Made by a program: the position numbers and the translations under genes
Notes under the pieces: model-generated
The model's database searches: none
What the model saw: only the letters and a program-made list of their open reading frames with translations
What the model was told of the DNA's origin: nothing
Origin: Pseudomonas helleri
Lineage (GTDB): Bacteria > Pseudomonadota > Gammaproteobacteria > Pseudomonadales > Pseudomonadaceae
Assembly (NCBI RefSeq): GCF_001043025.1
Contig: NZ_JYLD01000001.1
Span: 372,001 to 436,000 of the forward strand
Length of the DNA: 64,000 bases
Reading direction: 5' to 3'
In this document: positions 9,134 to 19,048 of the stretch, piece by piece
Numbering within the stretch: the first letter of the stretch is position 1
Layout: every line of letters begins with the position of its first letter

Positions 9134-10501
9134 ATGTCCGTCTTCTTCGCCGAACGTGCGCTGTTACCCACAGGCTGGGCTACTCATGTCCGCATTGAGG
9201 TCGGGGCCGACGGCTTTCTGACCCGTATTCAAGCCAATGCCGACGACCAAGGCGCACAACGCTTGAACGGCCCGGTGTTACCGGGCATGCCGAATCTGCA
9301 CTCCCATGCGTTTCAGCGGGCCATGGCCGGTTTGGCCGAAGTGGCGGGCAACCCCAACGACAGCTTCTGGACCTGGCGCGACCTGATGTACCGGCTGGTC
9401 GGCAAAATCAGCCCTGAGCAATTGGGCGTCATCGCCCGCCAGTTGTACATCGAAATGCTCAAGGCCGGGTACACCTCGGTGGCGGAATTCCATTACGTGC
9501 ACCACGACCTGTCGGGCCAGCCTTACGCCAACCCGGCCGAGCTGGCGCTGCGCATCAGTGAAGCGGCGCGCTCCACCGGCATAGGCCTGACGTTGCTGCC
9601 GGTTCTGTACAGCCATTCCGGTTTTGGCGGCCAGGCGCCTAACGATGGCCAGCGCCGTTTTATCAACAGCACCGAGCAATACCTGACCTTGCAGCAGCAG
9701 TTAAAACCCCTGCTGGCGCAACAACCGGCGCAACAACTGGGCCTGTGTTTCCACTCGCTGCGAGCGGTCACCCCCGAACAACTACACGACGTGCTGCGCG
9801 CCAGCGACACGGCGTGCCCGGTGCATATCCACATTGCCGAGCAGCAAAAGGAAGTCGATGACTGCCTGGGCTGGAGCGGCAAACGCCCGATCCAGTGGCT
9901 GTATGACAACGTTGAAGTCGACGCGCGCTGGTGCCTGGTGCATGCCACCCACGCGACACCCGACGAAGTGCGCCTTATGGCGCACAGCCAGGCCGTGGCC
10001 GGGCTGTGCCTGACCACAGAAGCCAACCTGGGCGACGGAATTTTCCCGGCGGTGGACTACCTCGCGCAAAACGGCCGCATGGGCATTGGCTCAGACAGCC
10101 ACGTGTCGTTGAGCGTGGTTGAAGAGTTGCGCTGGCTGGAATACGGCCAGCGTTTACGCGACCAACGGCGCAACCGCCTGTACCGCAGTGACCAGCCGAT
10201 GGTCGGGCGTACCCTGTACGACGCCGCCGTGGCGGGCGGTGCACAAGCAATGGGCCAGCCGGTAGCCGGATTGGCCGTGGGCCAGCGGGCCGACTGGCTG
10301 GTACTCGACGGCAACGACCCGTATCTGGCGACGGCGCAGGAAGACGGGATTCTCAACCGCTGGTTGTTTGCCGGCGGCGATCGTCAGGTCCGTGACGTGA
10401 TGGTGAACGGCCAATGGGTGGTGCGTGACAGGCGCCATGCAGATGAAGACGTGAGCAGCCGGGACTTCACTCGCGTGTTGAAAGAACTTCTGGGGGAATA
10501 A
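9134..10501 (+). CDS. hutF: Formimidoylglutamate deiminase
   Basis: Hydrolyses N-formimino-L-glutamate to N-formyl-L-glutamate and ammonia, the fourth step of the five-step Pseudomonas histidine pathway. The protein is 455 residues in the amidohydrolase superfamily. Metal ligands are the HSHAFQ motif near residue 56, His in VHIHIAEQ near 235, His in LVHATH and the Asp in GSDSHVS near 320. I chose the ATG at 9134 because the upstream extension is not family-like. It diverges from hutC across a shared operator. The final enzyme (HutG) is presumably beyond the window edge with hutI. Confidence 0.95.
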   Translation: MSVFFAERALLPTGWATHVRIEVGADGFLTRIQANADDQGAQRLNGPVLPGMPNLHSHAFQRAMAGLAEVAGNPNDSFWTWRDLMYRLVGKISPEQLGVIARQLYIEMLKAGYTSVAEFHYVHHDLSGQPYANPAELALRISEAARSTGIGLTLLPVLYSHSGFGGQAPNDGQRRFINSTEQYLTLQQQLKPLLAQQPAQQLGLCFHSLRAVTPEQLHDVLRASDTACPVHIHIAEQQKEVDDCLGWSGKRPIQWLYDNVEVDARWCLVHATHATPDEVRLMAHSQAVAGLCLTTEANLGDGIFPAVDYLAQNGRMGIGSDSHVSLSVVEELRWLEYGQRLRDQRRNRLYRSDQPMVGRTLYDAAVAGGAQAMGQPVAGLAVGQRADWLVLDGNDPYLATAQEDGILNRWLFAGGDRQVRDVMVNGQWVVRDRRHADEDVSSRDFTRVLKELLGE

Positions 10502-10503
10502 AG

Positions 10504-10589
10504 TGTGGGAGCGGGCTTGCTCGCGATTCAGACGACTCGATGTATCAGGTACACCGCGTCGATGCTATCGCGAGCAAGCCCGCTCCCAC
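10504..10589. repeat. REP palindrome pair, family A
   Basis: Inverted arms of the GTGGGAGCGGGCTTGCTCGC family between the convergent genes hutF and the RecQ-like helicase gene. The position suggests a role in separating the two transcripts. Confidence 0.92.
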
Positions 10590-10593
10590 CGGT

Positions 10594-12537
10594 TCAAATC
10601 CACTCATCTGCCAGGTGGTGTTCGGCCCAGTGGCGTACGTCGGCGTAGGGGTAGTTTTCCAGGGCGGCAAAACCTGCAATCGAACGCGCTTTGATCTTGG
10701 TGAATAACGGCACGCTAATGCCGCACAAAAAACGGGTCACGCGTTCCGCCGGTGGATAACTGCCTGTGTACTCCTGATGCCTGTGGATAAAAGCACCGCA
10801 CAGCGCGTCAAAGTTTTTATCCACAAGCGGCGCCAGCGCGGGCGGGTCGGGCAAGCGCGCAATCTGCCCCGCACACACAGAGCAATGCCCGCACTGCTGC
10901 GGCGCCTGCTCATCGCCAAAGTACTGCGCCAGCCGATAACTCAGGCAGGTATCACTGGAGAACAGCGCCAGCATTGCGTGAATACGCGCAATTTCGCTGC
11001 GCTCATGGGCGGTGAAGTACTGATGCAACTCAAGGCTCAGCGCCTGTGCATCTACCTCAGTCACCAGCACGTTATAGACCTCGGTCATCTGCTTGCTTTC
11101 AAGCTCGATCCAACCCTTCTCCTGAAAGTAGTCCAGCGCCTTGACCACTCGATTGCGGTCCGCCTGATGCTGCTCGTACAGGGTGTCAAAGTTCACCGTG
11201 GCCCAGGTCCGGGCACGGCTGGAGGTCTGGATAATCGCCGCTACAAACTGTTGGCGCTCGCCTTCAAACTTGGCCAGCAAGGTGTCGGGCTCGATCAAGA
11301 ACTTGAAGCGGTACTCGGCAAAATAGGCGTAACGCGGGGCGATCAGGCCGCGCAACTCCAACTGCACCAACAGGGTTTTGAGGGGTAACTGGCGGATGTT
11401 GCTCTGGTCCGACAGTGGCGTCAGCATGAACTCCCACTGCCCTTCGGCAATCGCTGCACTCAGTTCTTCCAGCACACAGCGGATGCCTTGCAGCTCTGGC
11501 GTGTCGCCATACACAAAGTTTTCCAGGACATTGAGGCTGTCGCGATTGGCCAGGACCAGACACTCGGACGTTGCGCCATCGCGACCGGCGCGGCCGATTT
11601 CCTGGCTGTAGTTTTCAATCGACTTGGGCAGGTCAAAATGCACCACGTTGCGAATGTCGCTTTTGTCGATACCCATGCCGAAGGCAATAGTCGCAACGAT
11701 GCAATTGAGTTGGCCCGCCATGAACTGGCGCTGGATGCTTTCCCGTTGCTCGTGGGGTAAGCCTGCGTGGTAAGCGTTGGCGTTGATCCCGTGTTGGCTC
11801 AGGTGTTGGGCGATCTGTTCGGCAGTTTTTTGCAAAGTGACGTACACAATGCTCGGCTGGCCGAGACGCTCGCCCATCCACTGCACCAGACGCTGACGCT
11901 TGGCCGCGCCGGTGACGGGCTCGACCCACAGATCCAGGTTGGCGCGATAAAAACCGGTGGTGACGACATCCGACTCGGCAATCGCAAATTTGCGCTGCAT
12001 GTCAGCGATCACAGCGGGCGTGGCCGTGGCCGTCAGCAGCAAGGCTTGCGGGATATTGAACTGGTGCTGGTAGTCCGGCAGCTTCAAGTAATCCGGGCGA
12101 AAGTTATGCCCCCACTCAGAAATACAGTGCGCCTCGTCCACCACCAGTAATGAAATTGGCACCTGCTGCAAAAAGTGACGAAAGCGCTCGTTCTTCAGGC
12201 GCTCAACCGACACCATCAGAATCTTCAACTCACCCGCCTTGGCCCGCGCCATGACAGCGCTGGCCTCATCGCGGCTTTGCACCGAGTCGATACTGGCGGC
12301 AGCAATGCCATGACGCTGCAAAAACGCCAGTTGATCCTGCATCAGCGCCAGCAGCGGCGATACCACCAGCGTCAGATGCGGCAGCAACAATGCAGGCAAC
12401 TGGTAACACAACGACTTGCCCGACCCCGTCGGAAAAATCGCCGCCGCCGAACGCCCGGCCAGCACCGCACTGATCGCCGCCTCTTGGCCTGCGCGAAACT
12501 GTGGATAACCGAAAACCTGTTCCAGGGTGTTGTACAT
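10594..12537 (-). CDS. RecQ-family ATP-dependent DNA helicase
   Basis: A 647-residue superfamily 2 helicase. Visible motifs are GSGKSLCYQLP (Walker A) near residue 40, DEAHCISEWGHNFRPDY near 133, TATAT (motif III) near 170, and QEIGRAGRDG (motif VI) near 318. A winged-helix-like stretch (RVVKALDYFQEKGW) near 470 precedes a four-cysteine cluster at residues 531, 549, 552 and 555. In E. coli RecQ the zinc cluster precedes the winged helix and an HRDC domain follows; here the order appears swapped and no HRDC is recognisable. It is thus a RecQ-like subclass rather than the standard RecQ. The ATG at 12537 has GGAG eight bases upstream; the GTG nine bases further out has no room for one. Confidence 0.9.
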   Translation of the reverse strand: MYNTLEQVFGYPQFRAGQEAAISAVLAGRSAAAIFPTGSGKSLCYQLPALLLPHLTLVVSPLLALMQDQLAFLQRHGIAAASIDSVQSRDEASAVMARAKAGELKILMVSVERLKNERFRHFLQQVPISLLVVDEAHCISEWGHNFRPDYLKLPDYQHQFNIPQALLLTATATPAVIADMQRKFAIAESDVVTTGFYRANLDLWVEPVTGAAKRQRLVQWMGERLGQPSIVYVTLQKTAEQIAQHLSQHGINANAYHAGLPHEQRESIQRQFMAGQLNCIVATIAFGMGIDKSDIRNVVHFDLPKSIENYSQEIGRAGRDGATSECLVLANRDSLNVLENFVYGDTPELQGIRCVLEELSAAIAEGQWEFMLTPLSDQSNIRQLPLKTLLVQLELRGLIAPRYAYFAEYRFKFLIEPDTLLAKFEGERQQFVAAIIQTSSRARTWATVNFDTLYEQHQADRNRVVKALDYFQEKGWIELESKQMTEVYNVLVTEVDAQALSLELHQYFTAHERSEIARIHAMLALFSSDTCLSYRLAQYFGDEQAPQQCGHCSVCAGQIARLPDPPALAPLVDKNFDALCGAFIHRHQEYTGSYPPAERVTRFLCGISVPLFTKIKARSIAGFAALENYPYADVRHWAEHHLADEWI

Positions 12538-12781
12538 CGCTGTCACTCCATTGACCGCCGCAGAGTCCTGAACCGTAGCGCAGGGTTTGCGGCGAATCGA
12601 GAAAAGGTCGGGGGCAAATTGAGAGGGGATGATACAGGGTCAAGCGCTTGTCGCTGTCCAGAGCCTTGAATGGCAACCTCACGAACCCACCTGAAGCACG
12701 GAGCATCGATTTTTAATTTGGTTTATGGTGCTGACGATTCGCCTGAAGACCTGTCTTTGATTACCACATGGATTTCTGATC

Positions 12782-13132
12782 ATGAAACTCGCCAGCACCC
12801 TCCCCGACACACCGGCCCTGCGCGAGCTGATGCAGTTGCTGCATGAAGAAATCGGCCTGCCCGAGCACAAGACCATCAGCCTCAAGACCTCGATCAACCT
12901 CGACCTGGGTTGCAATGGCAGCGATGCCCAGCATTTGATGGAAAGCTTGGAGGAGCGCTTCGGGCTGGAACTGGCCGATTACGATGCGTATCGCTATTTC
13001 CACCCGGCGGGCAACGACCCGCATTTCAAGCGCAACGCCAAAGGCCGGGGCAACAAGGTGCCGCTGACCATTGGCATGCTGTATGAAGCCATCAGACTCG
13101 GGCATTGGGACACACAAGCCCTGGAAGCCTGA
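12782..13132 (+). CDS. DUF1493-like small protein
   Basis: A 116-residue soluble protein. The central stretch SINLDLGCNGSDAQHLMESLEERFGLEL, given here by its features at residues 37-65, resembles DUF1493, an acyl-carrier-protein-like fold: a conserved LDLG, an acidic SDA, and a following YFHP. It lacks the DSL serine that carries phosphopantetheine in true acyl carriers. It diverges from the RecQ-like gene, and a single REP arm follows it. Function unknown; the family assignment is by pattern recognition only. Confidence 0.7.
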   Translation: MKLASTLPDTPALRELMQLLHEEIGLPEHKTISLKTSINLDLGCNGSDAQHLMESLEERFGLELADYDAYRYFHPAGNDPHFKRNAKGRGNKVPLTIGMLYEAIRLGHWDTQALEA

Positions 13133-13140
13133 ACGGGACC

Positions 13141-13172
13141 TGTAGGAGCGAGCTTGTCTCGCGATCTTTAAA
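13141..13172. repeat. Single REP arm, family B
   Basis: TGTAGGAGCGAGCTTGTCTC followed by GCGATCTTTAAAG, one arm of the family B palindrome without its inverted partner. It lies between the DUF1493-like gene and the toxin-antitoxin pair and may mark the edge where the latter was inserted. Confidence 0.8.
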
Positions 13173-13198
13173 GGGCTAAAAAAATCGCTCTCAGTAAA

Positions 13199-13492
13199 TC
13201 AGTGAAGGCGCTTTTTAGCGGCTATATAAGCCGCATTATCATCACGCCTGCCAACCCCCAGCACTAACACCACCAAGCGGTTATCAATGACTTCATACAC
13301 CAGCCTTACACCGCTGGCGCGCAGTTTAATTTTGTAGCAATCAACCATATTGCTGAGTTTTGCTGCCGGCACCCTGGGTGCTAACAGGCGTGATTTGAGC
13401 TTTTTCAACAGTTGGACCTGGAGCACTGGATCCAGCTTTGACAGTTCTTTTTTGGCTTCCATTACAAATTCAAGGGTATAGCGCTTGATCAC
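13199..13492 (-). CDS. RelE/ParE-family toxin
   Basis: A 97-residue RelE-type mRNA interferase toxin. The core reads YTLEFVMEAKKELSKLD, then APRVPAAKLSNMVDCYKIKL and RLVYEVIDNRLVVLVLGVG, the standard RelE order (Arg, Lys and Tyr positions that line the active site). I prefer the GTG at 13492, which gives the usual family length and leaves 13 bases after the antitoxin stop. An ATG at 13537 with AAGG upstream would overlap the antitoxin gene by 32 bases and add 15 residues. The gene follows its antitoxin in the same operon, the usual order for relBE. Confidence 0.88.
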   Translation of the reverse strand: MIKRYTLEFVMEAKKELSKLDPVLQVQLLKKLKSRLLAPRVPAAKLSNMVDCYKIKLRASGVRLVYEVIDNRLVVLVLGVGRRDDNAAYIAAKKRLH

Positions 13493-13505
13493 ATCTGCCT
13501 GAGGT

Positions 13506-13775
13506 TCAGTTTTTTTCGGCAGTGGCGATGAGCTCATCAATATCGACCTTGATAGTAGGATTGCCCCGCCGCTCATTGACCAGCTTTTCCAGCTCAGCGT
13601 CGTCAATCATCTCGAGCAGCAGCTCATAGCGCTCTGGCGAGAGGATGTAAAAAGCGGGTTCATTACGATTGAGAATAACCATCGGGTCGCCGCCGCTTTC
13701 GCGAAAGGTGCCCATAGGGTCCTTTTTCAAATCGGTTACAGAAGCTGCAACTTTAGCGAGTACGGTGAACGTCAT
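13506..13775 (-). CDS. RelB/Phd-YefM-type antitoxin
   Basis: An 89-residue antitoxin with an N-terminal DNA-binding fold (TVLAKVAASVTDLKKDPMG, residues 3-21, then PMVILNRNEPAFYILSPERYE) and an acidic C-terminal tail that should wrap the toxin. The ATG at 13775 has GAGG six bases upstream. Antitoxins of this type repress their own operon together with the toxin. It is the first gene of the pair. Confidence 0.88.
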   Translation of the reverse strand: MTFTVLAKVAASVTDLKKDPMGTFRESGGDPMVILNRNEPAFYILSPERYELLLEMIDDAELEKLVNERRGNPTIKVDIDELIATAEKN

Positions 13776-13826
13776 ATACGACCTCATGTCTTTGAATAAG
13801 GGATGACTTATCCGTTATCGCTGTAA

Positions 13827-14057
13827 GTCATCAGAGCCAAAATTCATTTTTTAGTCTGCGCGATAAGCCAAATCGAAACACTTGAACGACTGGCCGCTGA
13901 TCGCATGATAAGGGCCGAAAATAGCACGCTTAAAGAGTTTATCAAAAGCACTTTTAAAAGCGCTTCAAAAGTAATAAAAGCCCACTCATCACTTCAGGCG
14001 AGCCCGGTTATTGGATATATACCGATGCAGAAGCTGCCTAAGGCTGCGAGCCTTTAA
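13827..14057 (+). other. Open frame without a convincing start, possible gene remnant
   Basis: The frame is open for 76 codons and ends in TAA at 14055. Its predicted product has a charged helical stretch (QIETLERLAADRM) followed by a lysine-rich part and looks protein-like, but the first ATG is at 13905 and has no ribosome-binding site. The stretch is more AT-rich than its neighbours. It may be the 3' end of a lost gene that arrived with the toxin-antitoxin pair. I do not recognise a family. Confidence 0.25.
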
Positions 14058-14066
14058 TCTTCAGGC

Positions 14067-14100
14067 ACAAAAAAACCGCCCTTTCAGGCGGTTTTTTTGT
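14067..14100. terminator. Terminator of pckA
   Basis: A perfect 14-base stem (ACAAAAAAACCGCC and its complement) around the loop CTTTCA. The T-run is correct on both strands, so it can end pckA transcription on the minus strand and any read-through from the other side. Confidence 0.92.
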
Positions 14101-14122
14101 AGATCAATGCGCTAACCGATGC

Positions 14123-15727
<1,605 letters not shown>

Positions 15728-15846
15728 CTACTACCGCGAAAAAAGTGGGCCGGATTATGCCAGAAATGGCCAAAAAGAGTAGGGCCCACCTGTCAGAACC
15801 GCGCAAGAACGGTAATTGACAGGTGTTTCACCTGCGCTGAAACGTT

Positions 15847-16761
15847 TTAGTGATGAGTATTGGAAGGCGACTGAACACCCGCGCCGGAGAATAATTGATC
15901 CACATCGGCCGCATCGAACAGGTATTGGGCGTTGCAAAACTGGCAATCGATCTCGATATGACCACCGTGTTCGGCCACCAGATTGAGCGCATCTTCATGG
16001 CCCAGGCTGGTCAATGCATTGCCTGAACGCTCACGCGAGCAGCTGCATTTGAACTCAAGTGCTTCTGAGTCGAACACGCGCACGGTTTCTTCGTGGTACA
16101 GACGGTGCAGGATGGTTTCGTTGTCCAGCCCCATCAGCTCTTCAGCCTTGAGCGTATCGCCCAGCATCAGCAGTTCTTTCCACTTATCGGCACGCTCCTC
16201 TTCGTCATCGATCACGTCGACCGGCAGTTGCTGCAAGAACATGCCACGTGCACGCAGACCGTCCGCTTTCAGCCAGAAGCGCGTAGGCACTTGCTGAGAC
16301 ATGACGAAGTAATTGGTGAAGCAATCCGCCAGCGTTTCGCCATCCAGGTCCACAAAACCCTGGGAGCGTTCGCCCACTTTTGGCACAACGGTAATGGCCA
16401 GCAGGCCGTCTGGCAGCAGGTCGGCCAAGGTGGCATCCGGGGCAATCTGCTCAGGATCAAAACGGGCCAAACCACGGATTTCGCGCTCGCTGGTGCACTC
16501 GATGGTCAACAGTGGCACCGGGCCTTCGGAACGCGCTTGCAGGCTCAGCAAACCGTCGTTTTTCTGGTTGCCCACCAGCAACGCCGCTGCCGCCATCAGC
16601 TCGCCCAGCAATTGCTGGACCGGTTCTGGGTAGTTATGTTTGGCCAACACTTCTGCGTAGCTGTGCTCAAGCGAAACCAGCTCGCCACGGGCATCGCAGG
16701 TGTCAAACATAAAGCGTTGGGTGGCGTCTTTTGGGAGGTCGTTTTTAAGTAGATCGGACAT
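15847..16761 (-). CDS. hslO: Redox-regulated chaperone Hsp33
   Basis: A 304-residue holdase that is activated when its C-terminal zinc centre is oxidised. The Cys ligands form the CSC motif near residue 236 and CQFC near residue 273, exactly the CXC...CXXC pattern of the family. The N-terminal substrate-binding domain runs to about residue 180, followed by the linker. It lies between pckA and hslR on the same strand, with about 165 bases to hslR, the order seen in other pseudomonads. Confidence 0.96.
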   Translation of the reverse strand: MSDLLKNDLPKDATQRFMFDTCDARGELVSLEHSYAEVLAKHNYPEPVQQLLGELMAAAALLVGNQKNDGLLSLQARSEGPVPLLTIECTSEREIRGLARFDPEQIAPDATLADLLPDGLLAITVVPKVGERSQGFVDLDGETLADCFTNYFVMSQQVPTRFWLKADGLRARGMFLQQLPVDVIDDEEERADKWKELLMLGDTLKAEELMGLDNETILHRLYHEETVRVFDSEALEFKCSCSRERSGNALTSLGHEDALNLVAEHGGHIEIDCQFCNAQYLFDAADVDQLFSGAGVQSPSNTHH

Positions 16762-16926
16762 AAGAATAGAGTTCTGAATGGGTTACTTAATGTAGGTGGG
16801 GCTTTAACAGGCCGCTGGCTAATAACCCTATATGGCGTTTCACCTGCGCAGTTACAAGTCATGTCTGCACAGACACGACGCACGGCAAAGCAATGGCAGC
16901 CCACAACGTATCCGCCGCTGCTGTTG

Positions 16927-17331
16927 TTACAAATCGCTCACGTCATGCAACTGGTGCAGTTGGCGACGTTGTTTTTTGGTCGGCTTGCCGTCGGTAGTGA
17001 TCCCCATCGCCCCGGCCTTGCGCAGCGCAGCCGCGTTTTCGCGCTTGGCGATGCTTTGCTCGGTTTCGGCATACAGCGTTTGCGCCTCCGGGGCGCCACG
17101 ACGTACCACCGACAAGGCTTTGACTTCGACGGTGCGCTCTTCAAGCCCTACCCGGATCTGCAACTCATCACCCACACGCGGCTCTTTGCCGGGCTTGCAA
17201 CGCTCGCCACGGCAGTGAACCTTGCCACTTTCAATGGCCGCCTTGGCCAACGCCCGGGTTTTATAGAAGCGTGCCGCCCACAGCCATTTGTCCAACCGGA
17301 CTTTGTCGTCCTCTTCCTGTTTCTGCGCCAT
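16927..17331 (-). CDS. hslR: Heat shock protein Hsp15, ribosome rescue factor
   Basis: A 134-residue RNA-binding protein with an N-terminal S4 domain (VRLDKWLWAARFYKTRALAKA, residues 11-31) and a basic C-terminal tail. Hsp15 binds 50S subunits that carry stalled nascent chains with tRNA. The ATG at 17331 has AAGGGG upstream; an ATG five codons earlier is less well placed. It is transcribed towards hslO. Confidence 0.94.
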   Translation of the reverse strand: MAQKQEEDDKVRLDKWLWAARFYKTRALAKAAIESGKVHCRGERCKPGKEPRVGDELQIRVGLEERTVEVKALSVVRRGAPEAQTLYAETEQSIAKRENAAALRKAGAMGITTDGKPTKKQRRQLHQLHDVSDL

Positions 17332-17572
17332 TGGAAGCCCCTTCATTTAAATTCACAGAACTGTACTACTACTTTTGATGAACCAAGGAAGGAATACGCC
17401 CGATAGAATGCTCATCGGCCAACACTGCAGCTCAATCACTGCATTGCATCCCCCCGTAGGAAAACTGTCGCCATTTGCCAGCTATTCTGCGTGAATACCG
17501 CCTGTTGGCTTTCATGTGTGACCTGCAGGGCCTTTCCTGCAACCTGAATACGTTAATCGCTGGTTACTTATA

Positions 17573-18055
17573 TTGAAGACATTTGATCATTTGACCGTTG
17601 TCGGTCTGCGCGAGTGGGTGGCGCTGCCCGATTTGGGCGTCGCCGGCTTGCGCGCGAAAATCGACACCGGCGCCAGTACCTCCAGTTTGCATGCCACCGA
17701 GATCGAGCCTTTTGAGCGCGACGGTGTCGAGTGGGTACGTTTCAATGCCCATTTGGGCACATTGGTACAACTGCGCCACCGTCGCTGCGAAGCGCCGTTA
17801 GTGGCGATTAAAACCATTAAGAGCTCAAACGGTCACACACAGGTGCGCTATGTCATACGCACCGACCTGGCCCTGGGGGATCATGTGTGGCAAGTCGAAT
17901 TCACCCTCGCTTGCCGCAAATCGATGCGCTACCGCCTGTTGCTGGGCTCAAAAGCGCTGGTCGACGGCCAATTGGTCGTTAACCCGGGGCAAAAATACGT
18001 TCAAGACAAGCCGGTGTTTCCGGTGACTACTACCTCCTCCAAAGGTGCTGCATGA
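17573..18055 (+). CDS. rimB: RimB-like retropepsin-fold protein (ATP-dependent zinc protease family)
   Basis: A 160-residue protein of the family annotated as putative ATP-dependent zinc protease, with an aspartic-protease-like motif [14 protein letters not shown] near residue 28 and a C-terminal LLLGSKAL stretch. In Pseudomonas it is co-transcribed with rimK and is reported to modulate RimK-dependent glutamylation of ribosomal protein S6. The start appears to be TTG at 17573: an in-frame stop lies 55 bases upstream and there is no ATG or GTG in between. The ribosome-binding site is weak. No rimA gene precedes it; hslR lies there on the other strand. Confidence 0.85.
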   Translation: MKTFDHLTVVGLREWVALPDLGVAGLRAKIDTGASTSSLHATEIEPFERDGVEWVRFNAHLGTLVQLRHRRCEAPLVAIKTIKSSNGHTQVRYVIRTDLALGDHVWQVEFTLACRKSMRYRLLLGSKALVDGQLVVNPGQKYVQDKPVFPVTTTSSKGAA

Positions 18056-18957
18056 AGATCGCTGTGCTGTCGCGCAACCCGCGTCTGTATTCCACTCGTC
18101 GCCTGGTTGAGGCCGGGACCGAACGAGGCCATCAGATGGTGGTGATCGATACCTTGCGCGCCTATATGAACATTGCCAGTCATAAGCCGCAGATCCATTA
18201 CCGTGGCAAGCCGCTGGAAGGCTTTGATGCAGTAATCCCGCGCATTGGTGCATCCGTGACGTTTTACGGCTGTGCGGTGTTGCGCCAGTTCGAAATGATG
18301 GGCGTGTTTCCGCTCAATGAGTCGGTGGCCATTGCCCGTTCACGTGACAAATTGCGCTCGCTGCAATTGCTCTCGCGTCGTGGCCTGGGCTTGCCGGTGA
18401 CAGGTTTTGCCCACTCGCCGGATGACATCCCGGACTTGATCGAAATGGTTAACGGCGCACCGCTGGTGATCAAGGTATTGGAAGGCACGCAAGGCATTGG
18501 CGTGGTGCTGTGTGAAACCGCGACGGCGGCCGAGTCGGTGATCGAAGCCTTTATGGGCCTCAAGCAGAACATCATGGTGCAGGAATACATCAAGGAAGCG
18601 GGCGGTGCCGATATCCGTTGCTTCGTGGTGGGCGACAAGGTGATTGCCGCCATGAAGCGCCAGGCCAAGCCGGGCGAGTTCCGCTCCAACCTGCACCGTG
18701 GCGGCAGCGCCAGCCTGATCAAAATCACCCCCGAAGAACGTATGACGGCTATTCGTGCAGCCAAGGTCATGGGGTTGAGCGTGGCCGGGGTCGATATTCT
18801 GCGCTCCAACCACGGCCCGCTGGTGCTGGAGGTCAACTCATCGCCGGGGCTTGAAGGGATCGAAACCACCACGGGCAAAAATGTGGCGGGGATCATCATT
18901 GAGCATCTGGAAAAAAACAGCGGCCCGAACATGACGCGGACTAAAGGCAAGGGTTAA
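18052..18957 (+). CDS. rimK: Ribosomal protein S6 glutamate ligase
   Basis: A 301-residue ATP-grasp ligase that adds glutamate residues to the C-terminus of ribosomal protein S6. ATP-grasp landmarks are [13 protein letters not shown] near residue 141, [19 protein letters not shown] near 176 and the metal-binding [12 protein letters not shown] near 259. The ATG overlaps the rimB stop (ATGA), so the two are translated in step. The pair is a post-translational control of ribosome function that affects motility and plant association in P. fluorescens (from memory). Confidence 0.96.
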   Translation: MKIAVLSRNPRLYSTRRLVEAGTERGHQMVVIDTLRAYMNIASHKPQIHYRGKPLEGFDAVIPRIGASVTFYGCAVLRQFEMMGVFPLNESVAIARSRDKLRSLQLLSRRGLGLPVTGFAHSPDDIPDLIEMVNGAPLVIKVLEGTQGIGVVLCETATAAESVIEAFMGLKQNIMVQEYIKEAGGADIRCFVVGDKVIAAMKRQAKPGEFRSNLHRGGSASLIKITPEERMTAIRAAKVMGLSVAGVDILRSNHGPLVLEVNSSPGLEGIETTTGKNVAGIIIEHLEKNSGPNMTRTKGKG

Positions 18958-18970
18958 CGCACCCAAAACG

Positions 18971-19038
18971 TGTAGGAGCGAGCTTGCCTCGCGATCTTTT
19001 AACAGATCAAAAGATCGCGAGACGAGCTCGCTCCTACA
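18971..19038. repeat. REP palindrome pair, family B
   Basis: Arms TGTAGGAGCGAGCTTGCCTC and complement around a short AT-rich centre with a GATC repeat. It lies between the convergent genes rimK and envZ. Confidence 0.92.
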
Positions 19039-19048
19039 GGGTGTGTGT

